The notes under the pieces were generated by a model. That model did no database searches. It worked only from the letters and a program-made list of their open reading frames with translations, and was not told the origin of the DNA. A stretch of DNA of 12,221 nucleotides from Sphingomonas sanxanigenens. GTDB lineage: Bacteria; Pseudomonadota; Alphaproteobacteria; Sphingomonadales; Sphingomonadaceae. Below are positions 5,550-11,672 of the stretch, in pieces (positions within the stretch are counted from its first letter, which is position 1; the number at the start of each line of letters is the position of its first letter). The position numbers and the translations under genes were made by a program. Where the stretch lies: NCBI GenBank assembly GCA_003240855.1, contig QFNN01000090.1:1-12221 (forward strand), read 5' to 3'.

Positions 5550-6233
5550 TCAGCCCTCCTGTTCGGTCGGGCGTCCCAGCGCCTTGGCCTTCAGGGCCTC
5601 CAGCTCGGCCTCGACCTTCTCGTTCGAGCGGAGTTCGGCGATCTCCTCTTCCAGGCTCTTCGGCGCGGCCCCGAAACCGGCGGCTTCGGCGCGGCCTTCG
5701 GCCAGGTCGGCGCGGCGCTCGAGCATGTCGAAGCGGCTGAACGCCTCGTCGATCTTCGGGCCGGCATAGGCTTCGCGCATCTTCAGGCGATTATGCGCGC
5801 TTTCCATGCGGGTGACGATCGCGTTCTGGCGCGCGCGCGCCTCGCGCAGCTTGCCCTGCAGCTTGGCGATGTCGGCTTCCGAAGCGCGGAGCGCGTCGTC
5901 CAGCACCGAAATCTCGGCTTCGAGCTGTTCGGCCATGTCCTTCGCCTTCTGCTTTTCGACCAGCGCCGCCTTGGCGAGATCCTCGCGATCCTTGGAGAGC
6001 GCCAGCTCGGCCTTCTCGGTCCAGCTTTCCTGCAGCTTTTCCAGCTTGGCGATGTGGCGGCGCATTTCCTTCTGGTCGGCGATGGTGCGGGCCGCCGAAG
6101 CGCGGACCTCGACCAGCGTTTCCTCCATCTCCAGGATGATCATGCGGACCATCTTCGCCGGATCCTCGGCCCGATCGAGCAGATCGGTGACGTTGGCGGC
6201 GATGATGTCACGGGTTCGCGAGAATATTCCCAT
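5550..6233 (-). CDS. pspA: Phage-shock protein A (PspA/IM30/Vipp1, ESCRT-III-like)
   Basis: Membrane-repair and regulatory protein. PspA oligomers bind stressed inner membrane; free PspA binds PspF and blocks sigma-54 transcription of its own operon. The product is 227 residues, close to the 222 of E. coli, and almost wholly helical. MGIFSRTRDIIAANV forms the amphipathic N-terminal helix; RAEDPAKMVRMIILEMEE (21-38) is the family signature; the central coiled coil runs to about 180; and LEEEIAELR with VEAELEALKAK (194-217) is the conserved end. The ATG at 6233 is chosen over a longer reading to 6359 because the protein family begins here and AGGAG lies seven bases before it. Confidence 0.96.
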   Translation of the reverse strand: MGIFSRTRDIIAANVTDLLDRAEDPAKMVRMIILEMEETLVEVRASAARTIADQKEMRRHIAKLEKLQESWTEKAELALSKDREDLAKAALVEKQKAKDMAEQLEAEISVLDDALRASEADIAKLQGKLREARARQNAIVTRMESAHNRLKMREAYAGPKIDEAFSRFDMLERRADLAEGRAEAAGFGAAPKSLEEEIAELRSNEKVEAELEALKAKALGRPTEQEG

Positions 6234-6299
6234 CGATTGGCTCCTGAAACGCGGTTGGTGGGGGTGGGAAGGGGCGTTGTGGGTCCGCTGAAGGCGGGG

Positions 6300-6345
6300 C
6301 GCCGGGACGAGCGAGCGCGAGGGGGGAAGCGCGCTCATCCCGGCG
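6300..6345 (-). promoter_or_regulatory. Strong hairpin between the exported-peptide gene and pspA
   Basis: CGCCGGGA (6300-6307) pairs perfectly with TCCCGGCG (6338-6345), and inside it GAGCGCG (6313-6319) pairs with CGCGCTC (6330-6336). In the psp transcript the hairpin begins 10 bases after the small gene's stop and ends 66 bases before pspA. There is no T run after it, so it is more likely a processing or stability element, or partial attenuator, than a full terminator. Confidence 0.5.
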
Positions 6346-6355
6346 TTGGTCTCGG

Positions 6356-6517
6356 TCACGCCAGCGGCGCCGAGACGGGGTTGGCGGCGATCGCGCGGAC
6401 CGTCTGCGTGTCGCTGGCGCGGGCCGGGCCGACGGCGCTCAGCACGCAGGTGGTGCTGAACAGGATGGTGCAGAGGATCGCGGAGGCGGTCTTGCGGAGT
6501 TCAAAGCTGCCGAACAT
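6356..6517 (-). CDS. Small predicted exported peptide, first gene of the psp operon
   Basis: A 53-residue protein of unknown function with a textbook signal peptide: basic ELRKT (6-10), a hydrophobic core at about 11-29, then GPARA with a likely signal peptidase I cut after residue 34. The mature part would be only about 19 residues (SDTQTVRAIAANPVSAPLA). Two cysteines (16, 24) lie in the hydrophobic core, but no lipobox is obvious. The start has AGGGAG seven bases before the ATG, so translation is very likely. It lies about 67 bases after the predicted sigma-54 start site, ahead of pspA. Its place suggests an envelope-stress-induced peptide; whether it remains as a membrane peptide or is released is not clear. 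Confidence 0.68.
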   Translation of the reverse strand: MFGSFELRKTASAILCTILFSTTCVLSAVGPARASDTQTVRAIAANPVSAPLA

Positions 6518-6593
6518 TTTTAATCTCCCTGTATCTCGAATGCGGTGTTTCAAATCTGGCGCCGTGGGTTTCCCCGGCGGCTTGCCCAAAGCA

Positions 6594-6611
6594 TTGCAGG
6601 GGGCGTGCCAA
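6594..6611 (-). promoter_or_regulatory. Sigma-54 promoter of the psp operon
   Basis: On the minus strand TTGGCACGCCCCCTGCAA matches the sigma-54 consensus TGGCACG-N4-TTGCA with one change. GG (6609-6608) and GC (6597-6596) are ten bases apart, as required for the -24/-12 elements. The start site would be near 6584, about 67 bases before the exported-peptide gene and in the direction of pspA. PspF, coded by the divergent gene, is a sigma-54 activator, which makes this a confident call. Confidence 0.88.
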
Positions 6612-6675
6612 TTTTTGCGCGACACGGATTTCCGCCATTTTTTCGGCAGTTGATCTCCGGACCGGCATTTTTTTA

Positions 6676-6692
6676 TTGCCAATAGTTGGTAA
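6676..6692. promoter_or_regulatory. Candidate PspF-binding enhancer (inverted repeat)
   Basis: TTGCCAA-TAG-TTGGTAA is an inverted repeat matching at 6 of 7 positions per arm. It is centred about 100 bases upstream of the predicted psp start site, the usual distance for an activator of sigma-54 polymerase. PspF has a Fis-type helix-turn-helix that would bind such a dyad. Assigned by position and symmetry only. Confidence 0.5.
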
Positions 6693-6705
6693 ATTGCGCC
6701 ATATC
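6676..6705 (+). promoter_or_regulatory. Possible housekeeping promoter of pspF
   Basis: TTGCCA (6676-6681) and CATATC (6700-6705), 18 bases apart, could be -35 and -10 elements. The mRNA would then start at or next to the ATG at 6711, which fits the lack of a Shine-Dalgarno there. The -35 lies inside the putative PspF site, so PspF would repress its own gene, as known in E. coli. The -10 match is weak. Confidence 0.3.
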
Positions 6706-6710
6706 GCGGC

Positions 6711-7763
6711 ATGGAAAGGGTCAGTGCCTTCATCGGTCAATCGCTTGCCTTCCTCGATTCAGTCGAGCGGGCGAGCCGCGCCGCAGCGCTCAACCGCCCC
6801 GTGCTGGTGATCGGCGAGCGCGGGACGGGCAAGGAGCTGGTCGCAGAGCGCCTCCACCGCCTGTCGCCCCGCTGGGACGGCCCGCTGGTCGTGATGAACT
6901 GCGCGGCGCTTCCCGAAACGCTGATCGAGGCCGAATTGTTCGGGCATGAGGCGGGGGCCTTCACCGGCGCCACGCGCGCGCGCGCCGGGCGTTTCGAGGA
7001 AGCCGATGGCGGCACATTGTTCCTCGACGAGCTGGGCACGCTGTCCGCCGCCGCGCAGGAAAGGCTGCTGCGCGCCGTCGAATATGGCGAGGTGACGCGC
7101 ATCGGATCGTCGAAGCCGGTGCGCGTCGATGTCCGCATCGTCGCCGCGACCAACGAGAATCTGCCTGCGCTCGTCGAACAGAACCGCTTCCGCGCCGACC
7201 TGCTCGATCGCCTGTCGTTCGAGGTGGTTACGCTGCCGCCGCTCCGCGCGCGCGATGGCGACGTGCCGGTCCTCGCCGATCATTTCGGCCGTCGCATGGC
7301 CGCGGAACTGGACTGGCCGCACTGGCCGGGCTTCTCGGGCGACGCGATGGCGACGCTGCTCGCGCATCGCTGGCCGGGCAATGTCCGCGAGCTGCGCAAC
7401 GTCGTCGAACGCGCCGTCTATCGCTGGGATGATCCCGAACGGCCGATCGACGATATCCAGTTCGATCCCTTCGCCTCGCCCTGGGCGCCGAAGGGCGAGG
7501 CTGCGCGCTCGCTCGCCACGGCGCAGGCTGCCCCGATGGCCGCTGCGTCTGCCGCAAATGTCGAGATCAGCGTCGCGGTCGACGACGTGGGAGATTTTCG
7601 GGCGGCCTGCGAAGCCTATGAGAAGAAGCTGCTGACCGACGCGCTCCAGCGTTGTCGCTATAATCAGCGGCTGACCGCGAAGGCGCTGTCGCTGACCTAC
7701 GACCAGCTTCGCCATGCGCTACGCAAGCATGAGTTGCTCAACGTCGTCGCGCCTGCGGCTTAA
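6711..7763 (+). CDS. pspF: PspF, sigma-54-dependent activator of the psp operon
   Basis: AAA+ enhancer-binding protein that remodels sigma-54 polymerase at the psp promoter; PspA inhibits it when there is no stress. The product is 350 residues. It has no N-terminal receiver or sensor domain, as expected for PspF: the AAA+ domain starts almost at once. Walker A is GERGTGKE (35-42), GAFTGA the sigma-54 contact (82-87), Walker B GGTLFLDEL (100-108), arginine finger region FRADLLDRL (160-168), and WPGNVREL (221-228). An Ala/Pro-rich linker (about 256-290) leads to a Fis-type helix-turn-helix (about 305-342) containing YNQRLTAKALSLTYDQLRHAL. The N-terminus lines up with E. coli PspF from near residue 1, supporting the ATG at 6711, though no Shine-Dalgarno precedes it. 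Confidence 0.95.
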   Translation: MERVSAFIGQSLAFLDSVERASRAAALNRPVLVIGERGTGKELVAERLHRLSPRWDGPLVVMNCAALPETLIEAELFGHEAGAFTGATRARAGRFEEADGGTLFLDELGTLSAAAQERLLRAVEYGEVTRIGSSKPVRVDVRIVAATNENLPALVEQNRFRADLLDRLSFEVVTLPPLRARDGDVPVLADHFGRRMAAELDWPHWPGFSGDAMATLLAHRWPGNVRELRNVVERAVYRWDDPERPIDDIQFDPFASPWAPKGEAARSLATAQAAPMAAASAANVEISVAVDDVGDFRAACEAYEKKLLTDALQRCRYNQRLTAKALSLTYDQLRHALRKHELLNVVAPAA

Positions 7764-7775
7764 GGCGCTGCTTTC

Positions 7776-7790
7776 TGCGAACGTTTCGCA
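7776..7790. promoter_or_regulatory. Palindrome upstream of sodB
   Basis: TGCGAA-CGT-TTCGCA is a perfect 6-bp dyad in the 115-base gap between pspF and sodB, just before GATAAG (7793-7798), which could be part of a -10 element. It may be an operator for sodB, for example for an iron- or redox-responsive regulator, or a small hairpin after pspF. No T run follows. The protein that would bind is not identified. Confidence 0.35.
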
Positions 7791-7878
7791 AAGATAAGGC
7801 GGGACATTTCAGGTCGCCATGCGTTAGCAGCGGCGACGACCGGACTCTCGCCGAAGCCCCTCACTAAGGAGACCTGAC

Positions 7879-8502
7879 ATGGCTTTCGTCCTCCCCGAAC
7901 TGCCCTACGCCAAGACCGCGTTCGGAGACATTCTTTCGGAAGAAACCTTCGACTTCCACTATGGCAAGCATCACAAGGCCTATGTCGACAACACCAACAA
8001 GCAGGCCGAGGCGGCCGGCCTCGCCAGCGCTTCGCTGATCGACGTCATCAAGGCGGCGAAGGACAGCGGCAACAAGGGGCTGTTCAACAACAGCGCCCAG
8101 ATCTGGAACCACAGCTTCTACTGGCTTGGCCTCAGCCCCGAGAAAAAGACGCCCAGCGCCGCGTTGCAGGCGAAGATCGACGCTTCGTTCGGCTCGACCG
8201 AAAAGCTGCTCGAAACGCTCAAGGCCGAAGCCGTCGGCCACTTCGCCAGCGGCTGGGCCTGGCTGGTGCTCGATGGCGACGCGCTCAAGGTCACCTCGCT
8301 TCACGATGCCGATACGCCGCTCGTCCACGGTCTGACGCCGCTGCTGACGATCGATGTGTGGGAACATGCCTATTATATCGATTATCGCAACGCCCGCCCG
8401 AGCTACCTCGATGCGCTGCTCGCGAATGCGATCAACTGGGATTTCGTTGAGCAGAATCTGGACGGCAAGGGCGCCAGCCGCGCCGATCAGCCGGGGGCGT
8501 AA
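7879..8502 (+). CDS. sodB: Superoxide dismutase, Fe type
   Basis: Cytoplasmic enzyme that turns superoxide into oxygen and hydrogen peroxide. The product is 207 residues. Metal ligands are His27 (FHYGKHHKAYVDNTNK), His78 (IWNHSFYW), Asp159 and His163 (DVWEHAYYIDYRNARPSYLD). AQIWNH puts a glutamine at 74, equivalent to E. coli SodB Gln69, the second-sphere residue typical of iron enzymes; cambialistic use of manganese cannot be excluded. AAGGAG lies before the ATG. The protein has a short charged tail (EQNLDGKGASRADQPGA) beyond the core. It is monocistronic, with a 115-base upstream gap and a strong terminator after a repeat downstream. There is no signal peptide, so it is cytosolic. Confidence 0.95.
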   Translation: MAFVLPELPYAKTAFGDILSEETFDFHYGKHHKAYVDNTNKQAEAAGLASASLIDVIKAAKDSGNKGLFNNSAQIWNHSFYWLGLSPEKKTPSAALQAKIDASFGSTEKLLETLKAEAVGHFASGWAWLVLDGDALKVTSLHDADTPLVHGLTPLLTIDVWEHAYYIDYRNARPSYLDALLANAINWDFVEQNLDGKGASRADQPGA

Positions 8503-8516
8503 CGCTCACCTCCCGC

Positions 8517-8597
8517 CATTGCGAGGAGGCGAAGCCGACGAAGCAATCCAGCCGGTGCCGAAAATCGCACTGGATTGCTTCGCTCCGCCCGCAATGA
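8517..8597. repeat. Palindromic intergenic repeat, type A, copy 2
   Basis: CATTGCG (8517-8523) pairs with CGCAATG (8590-8596), and CGAAGCAATCCAG (8539-8551) pairs perfectly with CTGGATTGCTTCG (8570-8582). The same arms occur at 3231-3305, showing a dispersed family. It begins 15 bases after the sodB stop, between two converging genes and next to the terminator. Confidence 0.75.
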
Positions 8598-8602
8598 CGA
8601 GC

Positions 8603-8636
8603 AAAAATGCTCCGGCGAAAGCCGGGGCATTTTTTG
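8603..8636. terminator. Bidirectional intrinsic terminator between sodB and yciB
   Basis: An 11-bp stem AATGCTCCGGC (8606-8616) with loop GAAA and its complement (8621-8631, one G-T pair) is followed by a T run on the plus strand; an A run upstream gives a T run on the minus strand. It serves sodB and, 10 bases past the stop, yciB. It is the clearest intrinsic terminator in the window. Confidence 0.9.
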
Positions 8637-8645
8637 TTTGAAGCC

Positions 8646-9275
8646 TCAGCCCTCGGGCGGAACGGGAGGCGAATCCTTCGCGGCTTCGGCGGTCAGCCCA
8701 TGCTTCATCAGCATCGGGATATTGGCCATCGCGAACAGGATGGTCATCGGGATCGCGCCCCACAGCTTGAAGCCGACCCAGAAGTCCCAGCTTTGCGTGC
8801 GCCAGACGATCTCGTTGAGCGCGGCCATGCCGGCAAAGAAGATCGCCCAGTTGATCGTCAGCTTGCGCCATCCCGTGTCGTTCAGCCCGGGATAGGCGGT
8901 TTCCAGCAGCATTTTGAGCAACGGGCGGCCGCTGATCAGCCCGTAGGTGAGGATGATCGCGAACATCGCATAGACGATCGTCGGTTTCACCTGAATGAAG
9001 GTCTGGTCGCGGAACCACAGGGTCAGTCCGCCGAACACGACGACAAGCCCGCCGCTGATCCACAGCATCGGCGAGACGCGCCCCGACTTCGCCCATGACA
9101 GGATCATCGCGATCACCGTGGCGATCACGAAGGCGGTCGTCGCGACCAGCACCTTCATCAGCTTGGGCTCGGGCGCCAGCGCATTGGCGGCGAAAAAGGT
9201 CGCCAGCGGCCCGAAATCGATGGCCATGCGCAGCCCGGGGGAGAGCGCTTCCTTGGCGGGGGCGGGGTTGGTCAC
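8646..9275 (-). CDS. yciB: Inner-membrane septation protein A (YciB/IspZ family)
   Basis: Multi-spanning inner-membrane protein linked to cell-envelope synthesis and division in E. coli and Shigella; its biochemical role is not settled. The product is 209 residues. DFGPLATFF (20-28) is the conserved start of the domain. Hydrophobic segments lie at about 40-60, 70-88, 98-115, 139-158 and 164-186, with family segments KSGRVSPMLW (63-72), FIQVKPTIVYAMFA (93-106), GWRKLTINWAIFF (135-147) and ALNEIVWR (152-159). The GTG at 9275 is chosen since GAGGA lies seven bases upstream; an ATG at 9374 would add 33 residues translated from a palindromic repeat. It lies downstream of ftsY on the same strand, with a 145-base gap holding that repeat. 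Confidence 0.9.
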   Translation of the reverse strand: MTNPAPAKEALSPGLRMAIDFGPLATFFAANALAPEPKLMKVLVATTAFVIATVIAMILSWAKSGRVSPMLWISGGLVVVFGGLTLWFRDQTFIQVKPTIVYAMFAIILTYGLISGRPLLKMLLETAYPGLNDTGWRKLTINWAIFFAGMAALNEIVWRTQSWDFWVGFKLWGAIPMTILFAMANIPMLMKHGLTAEAAKDSPPVPPEG

Positions 9276-9306
9276 GTGTCGATCCTCAAATCCGGTCGGG
9301 TTTGGC

Positions 9307-9415
9307 CGTTCGGGCCGCACCATTCGCGCAAAACTGCTTGGGTTCGGCCTGTCGAAGCTCCTTACCGCCTTCATGCTGAACGAAGGGCGAAGGGAAACAG
9401 GCTCGGCCCGAGCGC
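9307..9415. repeat. Palindromic repeat, type B, copy 1 (between ftsY and yciB)
   Basis: TTCGGCCTGTCGAAGC (9343-9358) is the family core. CGTTCGGGCCG (9308-9318) pairs with CGGCCCGAGCG (9404-9414) at 10 of 11 positions, and CCTTC/GAAGG pair near the centre, so the arms are decayed but recognisable. The core TTCGG..CCTGTCGAAGC is shared with the copy inside mtaB. It fills most of the 145-base gap and could separate ftsY and yciB expression. Confidence 0.6.
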
Positions 9416-9420
9416 AATAA

Positions 9421-10356
9421 TTATCCCTGCTTCTCGTCGACGCCGGCGATCGCGCGCGCCAGTTCCTGCGGATCGAAGGGGCGCAGATCGTCCATGCCTT
9501 CGCCCACGCCGATCGCGTGGATCGGCAGCCGGAACTTCTCAGCCGCCGCGACGAGCACGCCGCCGCGCGCCGTCCCGTCCAGCTTCGTCATCACGAGGCC
9601 GGTGACGCCAGCCACTTCCTTGAAAATCTCGATTTGCGACAGGGCATTCTGCCCCGTTGTGGCGTCGAGGACGAGGACGACGTCGTGCGGCGCCTCGGGG
9701 TTGAGGCGGCCGAGGACGCGGCGGATCTTCGCCAGTTCGTCCATCAGTTCGCGTTTGTTCTGCAGGCGGCCTGCGGTGTCGACGATCAGCACGTCGATGC
9801 CCGTCGCCGTCGCCTGTTTCACCGCGTCCCAAACCAGCCCGGCGGCGTCGCCGCCCTCCGGCCCGGTGACGATCGGCACGCCGATCCGATCGGCCCAGAC
9901 CTTGAGCTGGCCGATCGCCGCCGCACGGAAGGTGTCGCCGGCGGCCAGCATCACGCCATAATCCTGTTCAAGGAACAGGTGCGCCAGCTTGGCGATCGTC
10001 GTGGTCTTGCCCGATCCGTTGACCCCGATGACGAGGATCACCTGCGGGCGCGGGAAGGCGTCGATCTCCAGCGGCTCGGCGACGGGGGCGAGGACCTTGG
10101 CGATCTCCTCGGCCACCACCTCGCGCACCCCGGCTTCGTCGATCCCGCGCTCGAAGCGGCCTTCGGCCAGCCTTTCGCGCACGCGCCCCGCCGTGGCGGG
10201 GCCGAGGTCGGAGACGATCAGCGCCTCCTCTATCTCGTCCAGCGTCTCGCGGTCGAGCGCGCTCTTGGTGAACAGGCCGGTGAGGTTTTCGCCCAGCCGG
10301 TCAGAAGTGCGCTTGAAGCCGCCGAGCAGCTTCTCGTGCCAGCGTTTGTCGCTCAT
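9421..10356 (-). CDS. ftsY: FtsY, signal recognition particle receptor
   Basis: GTPase that receives SRP-ribosome complexes at the inner membrane for insertion of membrane proteins. The 311 residues contain only the NG domain. There is no long acidic A domain as in E. coli (497 residues); instead a short basic amphipathic start (WHEKLLGGFKRTSDRLGENL) may bind lipid. Motifs: P-loop GVNGSGKT (111-118), GDTFRAAA (140-147), DTAGR (193-197), DATTGQNA (231-238), TKLDGTARGG (257-266) and a C-terminal GVGEGMDDLRPFD (283-295). The ATG overlaps the stop of mtaB (ATGA), so it is translated from the dapF-mtaB-ftsY transcript. Confidence 0.97.
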   Translation of the reverse strand: MSDKRWHEKLLGGFKRTSDRLGENLTGLFTKSALDRETLDEIEEALIVSDLGPATAGRVRERLAEGRFERGIDEAGVREVVAEEIAKVLAPVAEPLEIDAFPRPQVILVIGVNGSGKTTTIAKLAHLFLEQDYGVMLAAGDTFRAAAIGQLKVWADRIGVPIVTGPEGGDAAGLVWDAVKQATATGIDVLIVDTAGRLQNKRELMDELAKIRRVLGRLNPEAPHDVVLVLDATTGQNALSQIEIFKEVAGVTGLVMTKLDGTARGGVLVAAAEKFRLPIHAIGVGEGMDDLRPFDPQELARAIAGVDEKQG

Positions 10357-11672
10357 CCGCCGATCCTTCCGAGCAATTCGTCACCTTCGCGCCCGACAAT
10401 CGTCACGGTCGCAATCCGCCCTGCCAACATCGTCTCCTTGCCCGGTCGTTCTCCTGCGTTCGGGCGGGGCCTGTCGAAGCCCTTTTCCTCCTTCCCGGTG
10501 CGGGAAGAAGAATGGGCTTCGGCAGGCCCGGCCCGCGCGGGATCGGGATTCACAATCCGAATCTTTGCGAAATGTTCGGCATGGCCGGTCACCCCGTCCT
10601 GCTCGACCAGCATCGTCTGCGCCGTTCCCACCAGCCTGTCGAGCCAGGCGTCGCGGCGCGCCTCGCATGCTTCGCGCAGCAGGCGGGCGCGGGCGCGCGC
10701 GACTTCGGGCGCGACTTGCGGCATGCGCGCGGCCGGCGTGCCTTCGCGCGGCGAATAGGGGAAGATGTGGCCATGCACGATGTCGCACTCGGCGACGATC
10801 TTCAGGCTGTTCGCGAACATCGCTTCGGTTTCCGTTGGAAAGCCGGCGATAATATCCGCACCGATCGCGACTTCCGGGCGCGCCGCCCTGATCCGCTCGA
10901 CGAGCGCGATGGCGTCCGCGCGCAGGTGGCGGCGCTTCATGCGCTTGAGCACCATATCGTCGCCCGCCTGCAGCGACAGGTGCAGGTGCGGCATCAGCCG
11001 CGGTTCGCTTTCGATCAGTTCGATCAGTTCGTCGTCGATCTCGACCGGATCGAGCGAGGAAAGCCGCAGGCGGGGCAGATCGGGCGCCAGCCGCAGGATG
11101 CGGCCGACGAGGTTGCCCAGGCCGGGCTTGCCGGGCAGATCGCCGCCATAGCTGGTGACGTCAACGCCGGTCAGCACGATTTCGCGCTTGCCGGCCGCGA
11201 CGAGCGCGCGGATGCGGTCGATCACCGCGCCGGCGGGCAATGATCGCGCGGCCCCGCGCGCATGCGGGATGATGCAGAAGGTGCAGCGATGGTCGCAGCC
11301 ATTCTGCACCTCGACGAAGGCGCGCGCATGCGTCTCGTCCACCGCATATGGCGGCGCAGCGTTTGCGCCGGGCAGGCCGAAGCTCGCGGCGTCGAACTTG
11401 TCGGGGCCGCGCACGATCCGCGTCACTTCGGGCATCGACTCAAACGAAAGCGGGTCGATTTCGACCGCGCAGCCGGTGACGAACAGTCGCGCGTCGGGCC
11501 GTTCGCGCCTGGCCTTGCGGATCGCCTTGCGCGTCTGGCGCACCGCCTCCGCCGTCACCGCGCAGCTATTGACGATCACCAGATCGTCCGCCGACCCCCT
11601 GACAAGCTCGCGCATCGCCGCCGATTCAGCGATGTTCAACCGACAACCTAGCGTGATCGTCTGCGCGCTCAT
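10353..11672 (-). CDS. mtaB: MtaB, tRNA t6A37 methylthiotransferase, with in-frame repeat insertion
   Basis: Radical-SAM enzyme that adds a methylthio group to t6A at position 37 of tRNAs reading ANN codons. The product is 439 residues. The N-terminal methylthiotransferase domain has cluster cysteines C10, C37 and C68; the radical-SAM domain has C126-x3-C130-x2-C133 (NGCDHRCTFCIIP) and LTGVDVTSY, SSLDP, HLSLQAGDD and GADIIAGFPTE. The C-terminal TRAM-like domain starts near 346. It is interrupted at about 376-410 by residues coded by a palindromic repeat (including GFDRPRPN), after which the domain resumes (LAGRIATVTI). The frame stays open, so the gene is probably active. The ATG at 11672 overlaps the dapF stop (ATGA); a longer reading to 11885 runs through dapF and is rejected. 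MiaB is less likely, given the YqeV/MtaB-like motifs. Confidence 0.93.
   Translation of the reverse strand: MSAQTITLGCRLNIAESAAMRELVRGSADDLVIVNSCAVTAEAVRQTRKAIRKARRERPDARLFVTGCAVEIDPLSFESMPEVTRIVRGPDKFDAASFGLPGANAAPPYAVDETHARAFVEVQNGCDHRCTFCIIPHARGAARSLPAGAVIDRIRALVAAGKREIVLTGVDVTSYGGDLPGKPGLGNLVGRILRLAPDLPRLRLSSLDPVEIDDELIELIESEPRLMPHLHLSLQAGDDMVLKRMKRRHLRADAIALVERIRAARPEVAIGADIIAGFPTETEAMFANSLKIVAECDIVHGHIFPYSPREGTPAARMPQVAPEVARARARLLREACEARRDAWLDRLVGTAQTMLVEQDGVTGHAEHFAKIRIVNPDPARAGPAEAHSSSRTGKEEKGFDRPRPNAGERPGKETMLAGRIATVTIVGREGDELLGRIGG
10456..10540. repeat. Palindromic repeat, type B, copy 2, inside mtaB
   Basis: GGGCCTGTCGAAGCCC (10467-10482) pairs with GGGCTTCGGCAGGCCC (10514-10529) at 15 of 16 positions, the last being a G-T pair. 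Inside, CTTCCCG (10491-10497) and CGGGAAG (10501-10507) pair perfectly around GTG, with partial pairing between. The core TTCGGGC..GCCTGTCGAAGC recurs at 9343-9358. It lies wholly within the mtaB reading frame and is far better preserved than the intergenic copy, suggesting later insertion. Confidence 0.85.

Noticed and set aside
6640..6660. Possible IHF site in the psp control region
   Set aside because: The best match (GATCAA on the minus strand) fails at several consensus positions, so it is not listed as a feature.
6664..6679. Second sigma-54 promoter for pspF (GG then GC upstream of 6711)
   Set aside because: The GG-GC spacing is 12, not 10, and the flanking bases do not match.
9276..9374. 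Upstream extension of yciB by 33 residues from an ATG at 9374
   Set aside because: The extra residues come from the palindromic repeat, and a GTG at 9275 with GAGGA at good spacing fits the family start.
10353..11672. mtaB as a pseudogene because of the inserted repeat
   Set aside because: The frame remains open to the ftsY overlap, all cluster cysteines are present and the domain resumes after the insert.
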